NCBI GenBank assembly: GCA_052078155.1
Contig: JBQJBP010000004.1
Span: forward strand, 62,001 to 126,000
Source of the DNA: CAXBMB01 sp052078155
GTDB lineage: Bacteria > Pseudomonadota > Alphaproteobacteria > Kiloniellales > DSM-21159
Direction of reading: 5' to 3'
DNA: 64,000 nucleotides
Position numbers and translations under genes: made by a program. The notes beneath the pieces are model-generated. The model had not been told where the DNA came from and did no database searches. It was given only the letters and a program-made list of their open reading frames with translations. Of this stretch, positions 44,771-53,774 are shown piece after piece. Position 1 is the first letter of the stretch. The number at the start of each line of letters is the position of its first letter.

Positions 44771-45607
44771 ATGAGCCTGGAAATTCACCCTCTCACCCCG
44801 ACGCTGGGCGCCGAAATCCACGGTGCAGATCTATCCCGGGATGATCACTTTGAAGAAATCTACCAGGCCTTCATCGACTACTCAGTCATTGCGATCCATG
44901 ATCAAAAGCTCAGCCCGGAAGACCATCTGGCCTTTGCCCGGCGCTGGGGGGAAATCAACGTCAACCGCTTCTTCAAGCCGGTGCAGGGCTATCCTGAGAT
45001 CGCAACGGTGCTGAAGGAAGCCGACCAGACCTCAGCCATTGGCGAAGACTGGCACACAGACCACTCTTATGACCAGATCCCGGCTCTCTGTTCCATCCTC
45101 TACGCCATTGAAACGCCAATGGTGGGCGGGGACACGGCTTTTGCCTCCATGAACGCAGCCTATCAGGCGCTGTCGGAAGGGTTTCAAAGCACGCTGAAAG
45201 GTCTGGCAGCCTGGCACTCCTCCCGCCATGCTTTCGGCGAAACTCAGGCTGACAGTGAGGCCCACCAAGACGGACGTCTGGAAAACACCCAGGCCGCGAC
45301 CCAGGACGCGTTGCATCCCGTTGTGATCCAGCACCCGCTGTCCGGCAAACCCTGTATCTATGTGAACGCTGACTTCACTGTTCGTTTCGACGGCTGGACT
45401 GAAGCTGAGTCGGCACCGCTGCTGCAACAGCTCTTTCAACATTGCCGCCAGGCGCAGTTTACCTGCCGTTTGCGCTGGAAACCCGGCATGCTGGCCATGT
45501 GGGACAATCGGGCCACCTGGCACAAAGCCATCAACGACTATCCCGGCCAGCGTCGCCTGATGCACCGGATTACGGTGGAAGGCGTGCCGCTGACCGGCTG
45601 GTCCTGA
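44771..45607 (+). CDS. TauD/TfdA-family Fe(II)/2-oxoglutarate dioxygenase
   Basis: A 278-residue dioxygenase of the taurine type. It has H95-x-D97 (WHTDHSYDQIPA), distal H251 (DNRATWHKAINDY) and the 2-oxoglutarate arginine R262 (GQRRLMHRITVEG). PMVGGDTAFASMNAAYQAL is a family hallmark. The substrate is unknown; TauD relatives act on sulfonates, aryloxyacids and small betaines. It follows a LysR gene on the same strand. The neighbourhood makes an N-methylated or sulfonated osmolyte a reasonable candidate, but the sequence does not decide it. Confidence 0.87.
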   Translation: MSLEIHPLTPTLGAEIHGADLSRDDHFEEIYQAFIDYSVIAIHDQKLSPEDHLAFARRWGEINVNRFFKPVQGYPEIATVLKEADQTSAIGEDWHTDHSYDQIPALCSILYAIETPMVGGDTAFASMNAAYQALSEGFQSTLKGLAAWHSSRHAFGETQADSEAHQDGRLENTQAATQDALHPVVIQHPLSGKPCIYVNADFTVRFDGWTEAESAPLLQQLFQHCRQAQFTCRLRWKPGMLAMWDNRATWHKAINDYPGQRRLMHRITVEGVPLTGWS

Positions 45608-45650
45608 CCTTCAAGCCTTCTTCAGGTCAGTGCTTAAAGCTCTTGTCTTG

Positions 45651-46442
45651 TCACGGCTTGGGTTTGGGCTGCCGGGCTTTCTTCACGGCCCACTTGGGAG
45701 ATGACAGGCGCAGAGAAAGCTGCTGCTCTTCGACAAAGTCGTCGACCGCCTGTACGACCCCGGGCCACTGGTCAGCGTAGTCATCTCCCACCAAAAAGCC
45801 GCCAGGGCGGACCAGATCCCAATAGGTTCTGATGTCCCGCTGCACACTTTCATAGTCATGGGCCGCGTCAATATGAATGAGATCGGCCTGTAACCGCAGA
45901 TGCCCCAACACTTTGGCCGCTTCTTCTGAAGACAGCGGAAAAGGCACAACCAGATCGCTGACGCCCGCCTTGTGGATGTTGCTGAGGAACTGGTTATAAA
46001 GATCCGGACGACCGGATTTTCTGCCAAAGAGGCCTGCTGCCTCCCCCAGCCAGTGCTCAACGGATCCCAGAAAGGTATCGATGGAAATCACGCAGCCATC
46101 TACGCCGGCGTATTGCAGCGTTTTGGCTAGTGTGACAGTCGACTGTCCCTTCCAAACACCCACGTCCAAAATCAACCTGACCCTCGGTTTCCCGGCCAGA
46201 CGCACCAGCTGGCTGTGCAGGCCATTCCAGCCTTGTATGTCCTCACCGGCGCTGTCTTTCAGGATGGCCTGAACCTCGTCGTTCTCCAGCCTGCGCCTTT
46301 TCTCCTGAGAGTCAGACCTGCCCAGCACAGGTTTAGCCTGCCCACCGGACGCCTGTGCGGTCGGTTGGAAGGACTCTGCCCAGATGTCCTGGCCATGCAG
46401 TTGCTGCATGATTTTTTGTTGCAGGGATTGAGTGTCAGACAA
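45651..46442 (-). CDS. Class I SAM-dependent methyltransferase (Methyltransf_24-like)
   Basis: A 263-residue protein. After a polar N-terminal stretch of about 85 residues comes a Rossmann methyltransferase domain (VRLILDVGVWKGQSTVTLAKTL as motif I, CVISIDTFLGS as post-I, DLIHIDAAHDYESVQRDIRTYWDLVRPGGFLVGDDY as the catalytic-loop region). The acidic cluster HIDAAHD and GDD suggests a metal-dependent O-methyltransferase or cephalosporin-hydroxylase-like fold. The C-terminus is basic (KKARQPKPKP). The substrate is unknown. It is downstream of the first DMGDH-like gene but a large stem-loop lies between them. Confidence 0.75.
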   Translation of the reverse strand: MSDTQSLQQKIMQQLHGQDIWAESFQPTAQASGGQAKPVLGRSDSQEKRRRLENDEVQAILKDSAGEDIQGWNGLHSQLVRLAGKPRVRLILDVGVWKGQSTVTLAKTLQYAGVDGCVISIDTFLGSVEHWLGEAAGLFGRKSGRPDLYNQFLSNIHKAGVSDLVVPFPLSSEEAAKVLGHLRLQADLIHIDAAHDYESVQRDIRTYWDLVRPGGFLVGDDYADQWPGVVQAVDDFVEEQQLSLRLSSPKWAVKKARQPKPKP

Positions 46443-46461
46443 AGAACCGCTTTCAAAGAAG

Positions 46462-46529
46462 ACTGGCCGTTTTCCTTATCACAAAGCTGTCGGGCTTATC
46501 GACAGGCTTCGTAAAAGAAAACGGCCAGT
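46462..46529. other. Large nested stem-loop between DMGDH-like and methyltransferase genes
   Basis: ACTGGCCGTTTTC (46462-46474) is perfectly complementary to GAAAACGGCCAGT (46517-46529). Inside, AAGCTGTCG pairs with CGACAGGCTT with one bulge. The 68-nt structure fills the spacer. It could be a terminator-like RNA or a processing site; the flanking T-tracts are weak. Confidence 0.8.
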
Positions 46530-46559
46530 TTCATACCTCAGCAGGCAGGTGATCTGAGA

Positions 46560-49013
46560 TTACATCTTGATGCGTTCACCTTTGGGATCGTAAAGAGGCT
46601 TCAGGCTGCCAACGGCCTCATGGCGCTCGCCTGCAATCTCAATTTCCAGAGGCTTTTCATCCAGCCAGGCCTGGGTGATGGGCTCCTCGTTGTGCAGATA
46701 CCCCATGCCAACGGCGCCGCCCAGGTGATGGCCATAGTTGGCAGAGGTCAGATCCCCAATGATCTTGCCGTCCCGCCACACCGGCTCGTTGTGGTACAGC
46801 AGCGGCTCCGGATCTTTCAGCAGGAACTGAACCATGCGTTTGGTCCGGGGTTGTTCCTTGTCCCTCAGGAAGGCATCGCGGCCCAGGAAATCCCCAAACT
46901 TGCTCTTGGCTTTCTCCGGCTTGACGGTAAAGGACAGGCCAGCCTGGTGGGTGGTGTCCTCATCGGTGATGTCATGGCCGAAGTGACGGAAGGCTTTTTC
47001 AATCCGTCCGGAGTCCAGCACATGCAGACCGCAGAGCTTCATGCCTTCCGGCTCGCCTGCTTCCCACAGGGCATCGAAGACACCCCGGGCAAACGTTGAC
47101 GGCACGTAGAGTTCCCAGCCCAGTTCACCCACATAGGAGATGCGCTGAGCCCGGCCGTAGGCCATGCCCAGTTCAATGTCCTGGGCAGTCCCGAAGGCAA
47201 AGGCCTCGTTGGACAGATCCGCGTTTGTGATCTTCTGCAGCACCTCACGGGATTTGGGCCCCATGATCTCCAGCACCGCTTCGCTGTCTGTTACATCGAC
47301 GATCACACAGCGGGCATCTTCCGGGGTGTGGCGTTTCAGCCAGGACAAATCCCGCTGAGAGGAGGCCGCTGCCGTCACCACCATGAAAGCCGTCTCACTG
47401 AGACGGGTAACAGTCAGATCCGCTTCGATCCCGGCACGGTCATTCAGCCACTGGGTGTAAACCACCCGACCCGGCTCAACGGCCACATCCGCCGCACAAA
47501 TCCGCTGCAGCACGGCTTCAGCATCCGGACCTTCGACACGGAATTTCGCGAAAGACGTCATGTCAAAAAAGCCGACGCCTTCACGAATGGCTTTGTGTTC
47601 CGCCGCCGCATGTTCAAACCAGTTCTGGCGCTTGTAGGAGTATTCGTACTTGGGCTCCACGCCTTTGGGGGCAAACCAGTTGGCCCGTTCCCAGCCTGCG
47701 GTTTCGCCAAAGACAGCGCCCTTTTCCTTCAGGCGGTCGTGCAGAGGAGAATGGCGGACATCACGGGCGGACTCATACTGGCGATAGGGCCAGTGCATGG
47801 CATAGAGCAAACCCAGGGATTCCGTGACCCGGTTTTTCAGGTAGGTCTTGTTGTTCTGGAAGGGCTGCATCCGGCGGATGTCCACATCCCAGAGATCCAT
47901 GGGTGGATAGCCCTTGTCCATCCAGGCAGCCAGCGCCTTACCGGCACCGCCGGCGGACTGGATACCGATGGAGTTGAAGCCAGCTGCCACAAAGAAGTTC
48001 TTCAGTTCAGGCGCTTCGCCCATGTGGTAACGGTCATCGGGCGTGAAGGATTCGGGACCGTTGAAGAAGGTCCGGATGCCCGTTTCCGCCAGCACCGGAA
48101 GACGCTCCATGGCCATTTCCAGAATTGGCGCAAAATGGTCAAAATCTTCCGGCAGCTCATCAAAGCAGAAGTCATCGGGAATGCCGTCCATCCCCCAGGG
48201 CTTGGACACCGGCTCAAAGCAGCCCAGCAGGATCTTGCCCGCATCTTCCTTGAAGTAAGCACAGGCTCCAGGGTCACGCAGCACAGGCAGATTGGCAGGC
48301 AGCCCCTTTACCGGTTCGGTGACAATGTAGAAGTGCTCACAGGCGTGCAGAGGTACCTTGACCCCGGCCATTCGGCCCACTTCCTGTCCCCACATGCCCG
48401 CGCAGTTGACCACGTAGTCGGCTTTCACCGGTCCCTGGTCTGTATCCACACCTGTCACCTTGCCATCCTTCTGGTGAATGGCCGTGACCTTGATGTTTTC
48501 CAGGATGGTTGCCCCGCCCATGCGGGCCCCTTTGGCCAGAGCCAGGGTCACATCTGCCGGATTAAGCTGACCATCATTGGGCAGGAACACCCCGCCAACC
48601 AGATCAGAGGTGTTTAGCAGTTCGTATTTTTCCTGAACCCCGTCAGGATCCAGCACTTCCACGTCCAGACCAAAGGTCTTGGCCATGGAGGCCCCGCGTT
48701 TCAGTTCCTCAAACCGCCCCTCACCCGTGGCAACAGACAGAGACCCGTTCTGTTTGAAGCCAATGGCCTGGCCGGTTTCCTCCTCCAGACTGGCATAGAG
48801 GTTGGTGGTGTACTGAGCCAGCTTGGTCATGTTGGAGGTGGCCCGCAGCTGACCGATCAGTCCGGCGGCGTGCCAGGTGGTGCCGCTCGTCAGCTGTTTG
48901 CGTTCCAGCAACAGGACATCTTTCCAGCCCAGTTTGGTCAGGTGATAAGCAAGCGAACAGCCCACCACACCACCGCCGATAATTACCACACGTGCTTCAC
49001 TGGGAAGGGTCAT
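46560..49013 (-). CDS. Dimethylglycine/sarcosine dehydrogenase-like FAD protein with GcvT domain (paralogue 1)
   Basis: An 817-residue two-domain flavoprotein. Residues 1-420 form a DAO/DMGDH FAD domain: RVVIIGGGVVGCSLAYHLTKLGW, then LTSGTTWHAAGLIGQ, with the histidine that carries covalent FAD in DMGDH and sarcosine dehydrogenase. Residues 440-815 are a GcvT-type folate-binding domain ending with the aminomethyltransferase C-terminal fold (LLKDPEPLLYHNEPVWRDGKIIGDLTSANYGHHLGGAVGMGYL). Such enzymes oxidatively N-demethylate and pass formaldehyde to tetrahydrofolate. The exact amine is not set; dimethylglycine suits the neighbourhood. The ATG follows AGGAACGAG. Confidence 0.87.
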   Translation of the reverse strand: MTLPSEARVVIIGGGVVGCSLAYHLTKLGWKDVLLLERKQLTSGTTWHAAGLIGQLRATSNMTKLAQYTTNLYASLEEETGQAIGFKQNGSLSVATGEGRFEELKRGASMAKTFGLDVEVLDPDGVQEKYELLNTSDLVGGVFLPNDGQLNPADVTLALAKGARMGGATILENIKVTAIHQKDGKVTGVDTDQGPVKADYVVNCAGMWGQEVGRMAGVKVPLHACEHFYIVTEPVKGLPANLPVLRDPGACAYFKEDAGKILLGCFEPVSKPWGMDGIPDDFCFDELPEDFDHFAPILEMAMERLPVLAETGIRTFFNGPESFTPDDRYHMGEAPELKNFFVAAGFNSIGIQSAGGAGKALAAWMDKGYPPMDLWDVDIRRMQPFQNNKTYLKNRVTESLGLLYAMHWPYRQYESARDVRHSPLHDRLKEKGAVFGETAGWERANWFAPKGVEPKYEYSYKRQNWFEHAAAEHKAIREGVGFFDMTSFAKFRVEGPDAEAVLQRICAADVAVEPGRVVYTQWLNDRAGIEADLTVTRLSETAFMVVTAAASSQRDLSWLKRHTPEDARCVIVDVTDSEAVLEIMGPKSREVLQKITNADLSNEAFAFGTAQDIELGMAYGRAQRISYVGELGWELYVPSTFARGVFDALWEAGEPEGMKLCGLHVLDSGRIEKAFRHFGHDITDEDTTHQAGLSFTVKPEKAKSKFGDFLGRDAFLRDKEQPRTKRMVQFLLKDPEPLLYHNEPVWRDGKIIGDLTSANYGHHLGGAVGMGYLHNEEPITQAWLDEKPLEIEIAGERHEAVGSLKPLYDPKGERIKM

Positions 49014-49042
49014 CTACTCGTTCCTGATCTTTGTTTTACCTC

Positions 49043-49144
49043 AGAGTCAGATCGGTTTGATCTGTCTCTTTTCAGTGTTTTAGAGGATGATTTACGGGTT
49101 GGCTCAAAGCGCAAAGCGCCCCTAACTCACCCAATCATGCTCCA
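49043..49144 (+). repeat. Dispersed intergenic repeat, copy F
   Basis: AGAGTCAGATCGGTTTGATC opens it, TTTTAGAGGATGATTTACGG follows, then CAAAGCGCAAAGCGCC and CCAATCATGCTCCA close it. About 30 bp of the first half are missing relative to copy A. It lies in the spacer between the two DMGDH-like genes. Confidence 0.7.
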
Positions 49145-49295
49145 GCGCAGAAGGAGCTCTGAAGAACGCCAAAATCACTCATAAAACAAATTGATATTTT
49201 TGGACATACCATTAATTGCATATATAGAAAGCAGGATTTGGCGAGGTTTTCTGCCCCTTTCCAGCCCCTGCTTTCTTGCAATCACACTTGTTTTT

Positions 49296-51719
49296 TTACG
49301 CCCTTAGTTTTTCATTTTTAGGATCATAGAGCGGTTCGCTGGCCACTTTGGCCGGATACTTCTGCCCCAGAATCTCCACCTCGAGCGCCTGACCTTCTTC
49401 CGCCAGATCCGTGCGGACGTAGGCCAGCGCAATGGAGGACTGGAGTGTGTGACCATACCCGCCGGAGGTGACCAGACCGACTTCCTCACCTTCATGGAAG
49501 ACGGCCGCACAGGCAGGGGTATCAAAGTCCGGGCTGTCGACCAGCAAAGGCACAAAGCGTTCTGCCGAGCCTTCCTGTTTTTCTTTGAGCAGTGCATCGC
49601 GGCCAATGAAGGCGGGTTTGTCCAGGCGAACGAAGCGATCCAGAGAGGCGGTCAGCGGCGAATACTCCGTGGTCATATCCACCTTCCAGGAGCGGTAGCA
49701 TTTCTCCAGGCGCAGAGAATCCATGGCATAGAGCCCGAAGTCGGCAATGCCGTGGGCTTCACCCGCCGCCCAGAGAGCGTCATAGATGCCAACCATGTTC
49801 TCCACCGGGATATGCAGTTCCCAGCCCAGTTCCCCCACATAGTTGACCCGCATGGCCAGCACCTCGGCATAGCCGATTGTGATGGTCTGGCAGGTCAGCC
49901 AGGGGAAATCAGCGTTGGTCAGGCCAGCTGAGGTGATCTGGCTGAGAACATCGCGGGCGCGGGGGCCGGCCAGCACCAGCGTGCCATAACGACCGGTCAG
50001 GTTGCTCAGTGTCAGTGACCCGTCTTTGGGCATATGCTCTTCCAGCCACTGCCAGTCGTGCCATTCCGCGGCCGAAGCGGTGATCAGCCAGAAGTGATCT
50101 TCAGCCAGGCGGGTCAGCGTCATCTCACAGAGAATACCGCCGTGTTCCGAGCAGAAGTAGGACAGCGAAATGCGCCCGACCTTAGGCACGGGTCCGGCGA
50201 TCATGGAATCCAGCCAATCCGCAGCCCCCTTCCCTTTCAGTTCAAACTTTGCGAAACCGGGAAGGTCCAGCAGGCCCACCCGTTCGCGCACCGCTTCACA
50301 TTCCGCTGCCACGGCGGGGAACCAGTCGGGATGCCCGAAGGTAAGAGGGGCTTTGGCTTCGGATTCATTGCGCGGGAAGAGGGTTGCCCGTTCCCAGCCG
50401 CCCCGGGCCCCGAACAGCGCGCCTTTTGCCTGCAGCTTGCTATAGAGCGGAGACATTTTGGCCGGTCGGCCTGCCGGACGCTCTTCATGGGGGAAGGCGA
50501 TGGCGTATTCGTTCTGATAAAGCTCCGTGGCTTTTTCCACCACGTACTTCTGGTTGGCATAGCCGCTGTAGCGCCGGGGGTCGAAGGCCCAGAGATCCCA
50601 TTCCGGCTCACCATAGAGCACATATTCGGCAATGGATTTGCCGGCCCCGCCCCCCTGGCAGATACCGAAGGAGAAGGAGCAGCAGTGGAAGAAGTTCTCC
50701 ACACCGTAGGCCTTGCCGATATAGGGGTAGCCATCAGGTGAATAAGGGATCGGGCCGTTGACCACCCGCTGAACCCCGGCGGTGCCCAGGATCGGCACCC
50801 GTTCCATCGCATCGGCGATGTAGTGCTCAAGCCGGTCCAGATCATCGGCATAAAGCTGGTTGGCAAAATCGTGGGGAATCTTGCCATCTTCCCAGTGTGG
50901 GGTTGCCTGCCACTCATAGGGCCCCAGGATCAGACCATCGCGTTCCTGACGCAGGTAGTAGCTGACATCCGGATCCCGCATCAGCGGCAGAATGTCTGAT
51001 TTACCCGCCAGTTCCGGCACGGATTCCGTCACCAGATACTGGTGCTGCATGGAGACAATGGGCAGGTACTGGCCCACCATGGCCGCCACCTCGGCACCCC
51101 GGTAGCCCCCGGCGTTGATCACGGTTTCACAGATCACATTTCCCTTGTCTGTGATCACCAGCCATTCACCGCTGGGCAGTTTTTCAATGGCCGTCACCCG
51201 GGTGAAGCGGGCAATCTCTGCCCCCAGATCCCGGGACCCTTTGGCCAGCGCCTGGGTAACCTGAGAGGGGTCGATGTCCCCGTCATAGGGATCCCAGAGA
51301 GCCCCTTTGATGTCGTGCAGTTCCAGATGACCGTTGTACCGGGCCCGGGCTTCGTCGGGTGTCAGCAGTTCATAGTCCAGACCCTGGGCCCGTGCCATGG
51401 ACAGGACATGATGATACTCCTGCATGCGTTCTTCGGAATGGGCCAGACGCAAAGACCCGGTAACGTGATAGTTGATGGGGTAATCCACCTCTTCAGCCAG
51501 ACGGCTGTAGAGCTGTGTGGTGTAGCGCTGGAATTTGATGATGTTCCAGGAGGTAGAATAGGTCGGGACGTTGCCTGCTGCATGCCAGGTGGAACCGGAG
51601 GTCAGTTCATCCAGTTCGATCAACAGCGTGTCGGTGCAGCCCATTTTCGCCAGATGATAGAGGGCTGAACAGCCCACCACACCGCCGCCGATCACCACTA
51701 CTTTTGCATGCGTCTTCAT
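49296..51719 (-). CDS. Dimethylglycine/sarcosine dehydrogenase-like FAD protein with GcvT domain (paralogue 2)
   Basis: An 807-residue paralogue of the previous flavoprotein with the same two domains: KVVVIGGGVVGCSALYHLAKMGC, LTSGSTWHAAGNVPTYSTSWN with the flavinylation histidine, and a C-terminal GcvT region (FVRLDKPAFIGRDALLKEKQ ... GYGHTLQSSIALAYVR). The ATG at 51719 gives the family start; a frame extending to 51758 adds 13 residues without support. Active-site residues past TWHAAG differ from paralogue 1 (NVPTY versus LIGQL), hinting at a different substrate. It starts 97 bp downstream of the MttB-family gene on the same strand, suggesting co-transcription. Confidence 0.87.
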   Translation of the reverse strand: MKTHAKVVVIGGGVVGCSALYHLAKMGCTDTLLIELDELTSGSTWHAAGNVPTYSTSWNIIKFQRYTTQLYSRLAEEVDYPINYHVTGSLRLAHSEERMQEYHHVLSMARAQGLDYELLTPDEARARYNGHLELHDIKGALWDPYDGDIDPSQVTQALAKGSRDLGAEIARFTRVTAIEKLPSGEWLVITDKGNVICETVINAGGYRGAEVAAMVGQYLPIVSMQHQYLVTESVPELAGKSDILPLMRDPDVSYYLRQERDGLILGPYEWQATPHWEDGKIPHDFANQLYADDLDRLEHYIADAMERVPILGTAGVQRVVNGPIPYSPDGYPYIGKAYGVENFFHCCSFSFGICQGGGAGKSIAEYVLYGEPEWDLWAFDPRRYSGYANQKYVVEKATELYQNEYAIAFPHEERPAGRPAKMSPLYSKLQAKGALFGARGGWERATLFPRNESEAKAPLTFGHPDWFPAVAAECEAVRERVGLLDLPGFAKFELKGKGAADWLDSMIAGPVPKVGRISLSYFCSEHGGILCEMTLTRLAEDHFWLITASAAEWHDWQWLEEHMPKDGSLTLSNLTGRYGTLVLAGPRARDVLSQITSAGLTNADFPWLTCQTITIGYAEVLAMRVNYVGELGWELHIPVENMVGIYDALWAAGEAHGIADFGLYAMDSLRLEKCYRSWKVDMTTEYSPLTASLDRFVRLDKPAFIGRDALLKEKQEGSAERFVPLLVDSPDFDTPACAAVFHEGEEVGLVTSGGYGHTLQSSIALAYVRTDLAEEGQALEVEILGQKYPAKVASEPLYDPKNEKLRA

Positions 51720-51748
51720 ATTTTTTATCTTTCTTGCTTGTCCCCGTG

Positions 51749-51773
51749 GGGAATACAACGTCGGGAATACAAC
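51749..51773. repeat. Short tandem duplication between the MttB-family and DMGDH-like genes
   Basis: GGGAATACAAC occurs twice at a 14-bp period (51749-51759 and 51763-51773) in the short spacer just upstream of paralogue 2. Confidence 0.75.
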
Positions 51774-51816
51774 ATCTTGGCAGCGCAGTTCAGTCGCGCC
51801 GGGCTGCTCGTTGGTT

Positions 51817-53424
51817 TCAACCTATCTTAATCATCTTTTCCCGCGGCAGGTTAACCGGAACTTCAGCGCGGATCCGCGCATCGGTTTCCGCACTGACATG
51901 GCTGGGGAAGTAATTCGCCTCGATGTCTGCCAGTTTGGCCTTGGCCTCTTCCACCAGATTGGGGCGGTTCCGTTCCTCCCATTCTTTCGGGGACGTACGA
52001 TCCCCGATGACAGGATAGGCGTACTCCCGTTGCATCAGATGCAAGGTCTGATCATGACCAAGATAGTGGCCCGGGCCTTCCAGACACACCTGCCGCATGG
52101 TGTCCACCGACAGGTTCTCCTCGTTGACTTCAATGCCCCGGATGGTTCGCAGGATGGCCCCCAGCATATCGTTGTCGATAATCAGCGACTCTTTACAGAA
52201 GCCCATGAGAGAGGCATGCATGCCCGCGCTCTCATAAACCAGATTGGCCCCGGAATGCCCGGCCAGGGCGTCGGTATAGCTCTTTTCATAGCCGGACTGG
52301 GCGTCAGGCAGTTTGGCATCGGTCATGCCAGCGGCCACACCGCCGGGCAGGTCATAAAAGCGCGCCATCTGCCCGCAGGCCGCCATCAGCAGCGCCTGCT
52401 CGCCCGATCCGCCGGACATGGCGCCGGTGCGCAGGTCGGAGACGAAAGGCCAGGTCCCGAAAATGGCCGGGGCGCCGGGCTGCACCGCATTCACGTAGAC
52501 CAGACCGGCCAGCACTTCGGCTGTGGCCTGCACCACTGATCCGGCCAGTGCCGCCGGAGATGTGGCCCCCGCCTGCCCGGCGGACAGCAACAGGATCGGC
52601 ATGCCGTGGCGCACCCCGGCCTCCAGACAGAGACAGGCATCCGGGGCGAACTTCAGCGGCGGCACCACAAAGCAGTTGGACATGGAGACAAAGGGTCGGG
52701 CCCGCCAGGCGGCTTCCCCCCCGGCAATCTCATGGAAAATCTTCATGGACTCTTCAAAGTGTTCCAGCTGGAACCAGCGGCTGCCCACATGTTTGGAGGT
52801 GCCCATGACAGAGGCATAGGCCGTGTTCACATCCATATCCCTGGGGTCGGGCAGATCCCGGCAGACAACCGAGGCCTGGAAAAAATGGATGTTGTCCATC
52901 CGGTCCACGATCCGCGCGATGTCATAGAGATCCTGAACCGTGGAATCGCGATACTCACCCGTATCCACATTGACCATATGCACCGCCGCCCCGGCGGTAC
53001 CGTAATAGGTATTCTGACCGGACACCTGCATGTCATGTTTGGGGTCCTGGCCGTAAAGTGTGATGTTTCGGGCCGCCTTGGCCAGCGTGTCTTCCACCAC
53101 AGCCCGCGGAATCATCACCCGACCCGCATCAGACACCGTGCAGCCGACCGAGGTCATATGCTCAATGGTGCTGGGCAGGGGATCACCCATGCCGATGGTC
53201 TCCAGCACGTCCAGTGCCGCTGCATGGATTTTCTGAACATCCAGATCACTTAGCGGCTGGTAACGTCCCCCTTCCAGGCCGCCACGTACCGGTTGCATGT
53301 CCTGCTGCAAGGGGGCAGCCCGCATGGCCTTGCGGGCTTCGCGCCCACCGCTGCGCCGCCGGCTGCTTTTCTCCGTCGCCGCCCCGTCAGCCAACTCACC
53401 CAGGCCTTTGTTCATGACGCTCAT
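51817..53424 (-). CDS. MttB-superfamily (trimethylamine methyltransferase-like) protein, non-pyrrolysine
   Basis: A 535-residue member of the trimethylamine:corrinoid methyltransferase superfamily: LSDLDVQKIHAAALDVLETIGMGDP near the front, GTAGAAVHMVNVDTGEYRDSTVQDLYDIARIVDRMDNIHFF, and the TIM-barrel core VYVNAVQPGAPAIFGTWPFVSDLRTGAMSGGSGEQALLMAACGQMARFYDLP. The reading frame has no internal amber codon, so pyrrolysine is not used; such proteins include the glycine betaine:corrinoid enzyme MtgB. No corrinoid protein or reactivator is adjacent. The first 45 residues are basic and probably disordered. The ATG follows GGAG. With paralogue 2 downstream, demethylation of a quaternary or tertiary amine is the likely role. 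Confidence 0.85.
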   Translation of the reverse strand: MSVMNKGLGELADGAATEKSSRRRSGGREARKAMRAAPLQQDMQPVRGGLEGGRYQPLSDLDVQKIHAAALDVLETIGMGDPLPSTIEHMTSVGCTVSDAGRVMIPRAVVEDTLAKAARNITLYGQDPKHDMQVSGQNTYYGTAGAAVHMVNVDTGEYRDSTVQDLYDIARIVDRMDNIHFFQASVVCRDLPDPRDMDVNTAYASVMGTSKHVGSRWFQLEHFEESMKIFHEIAGGEAAWRARPFVSMSNCFVVPPLKFAPDACLCLEAGVRHGMPILLLSAGQAGATSPAALAGSVVQATAEVLAGLVYVNAVQPGAPAIFGTWPFVSDLRTGAMSGGSGEQALLMAACGQMARFYDLPGGVAAGMTDAKLPDAQSGYEKSYTDALAGHSGANLVYESAGMHASLMGFCKESLIIDNDMLGAILRTIRGIEVNEENLSVDTMRQVCLEGPGHYLGHDQTLHLMQREYAYPVIGDRTSPKEWEERNRPNLVEEAKAKLADIEANYFPSHVSAETDARIRAEVPVNLPREKMIKIG

Positions 53425-53774
53425 TTCGACAACTCCACAGGAGCCGGGGTTCCTCTTGCCTTGTCGCGCAAAGGAACAGCCGGACGATAAAACTCAACTG
53501 CTGAGGATTTGGCCCAGTGACGCGCCAATCGGCAAACGACAAGAATTCATCAACAAGTTAGATAATTCGACCAATAAGCAAGAAACGACAGATCAAGGTC
53601 GCAAATGCGAAATTCTTCGTATTCTCCGCCGTATACTAGCGATTATGTGATCCCAAATGCTGCGCTGCAGCGATAGTTTAGAGTTTCAACCCGCGCCCGA
53701 TTGTTTCAAAATTCTAACCAATAAAGAAGAACGCCCCTTACCGAAGGCCCCCACATTTTGCAAACGAGCAGGAG
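53425..53774. promoter_or_regulatory. Divergent AT-rich promoter region between the MttB-family and LysR genes
   Basis: A 350-bp spacer. Its central part is AT-rich (53530-53750) and contains short imperfect palindromes such as GCGAAATTCTTCGTATTC, fitting a LysR-type control region for both directions. No gene is visible. Confidence 0.5.

Noticed and set aside
47328..48617. A 429-codon plus-strand open frame
   Set aside because: It is antisense to the first DMGDH-like gene, and no protein family is recognisable.
51817..53424. A pyrrolysine codon in the MttB-family gene
   Set aside because: The frame is open from start to stop without an internal amber codon, so pyrrolysine is not needed.
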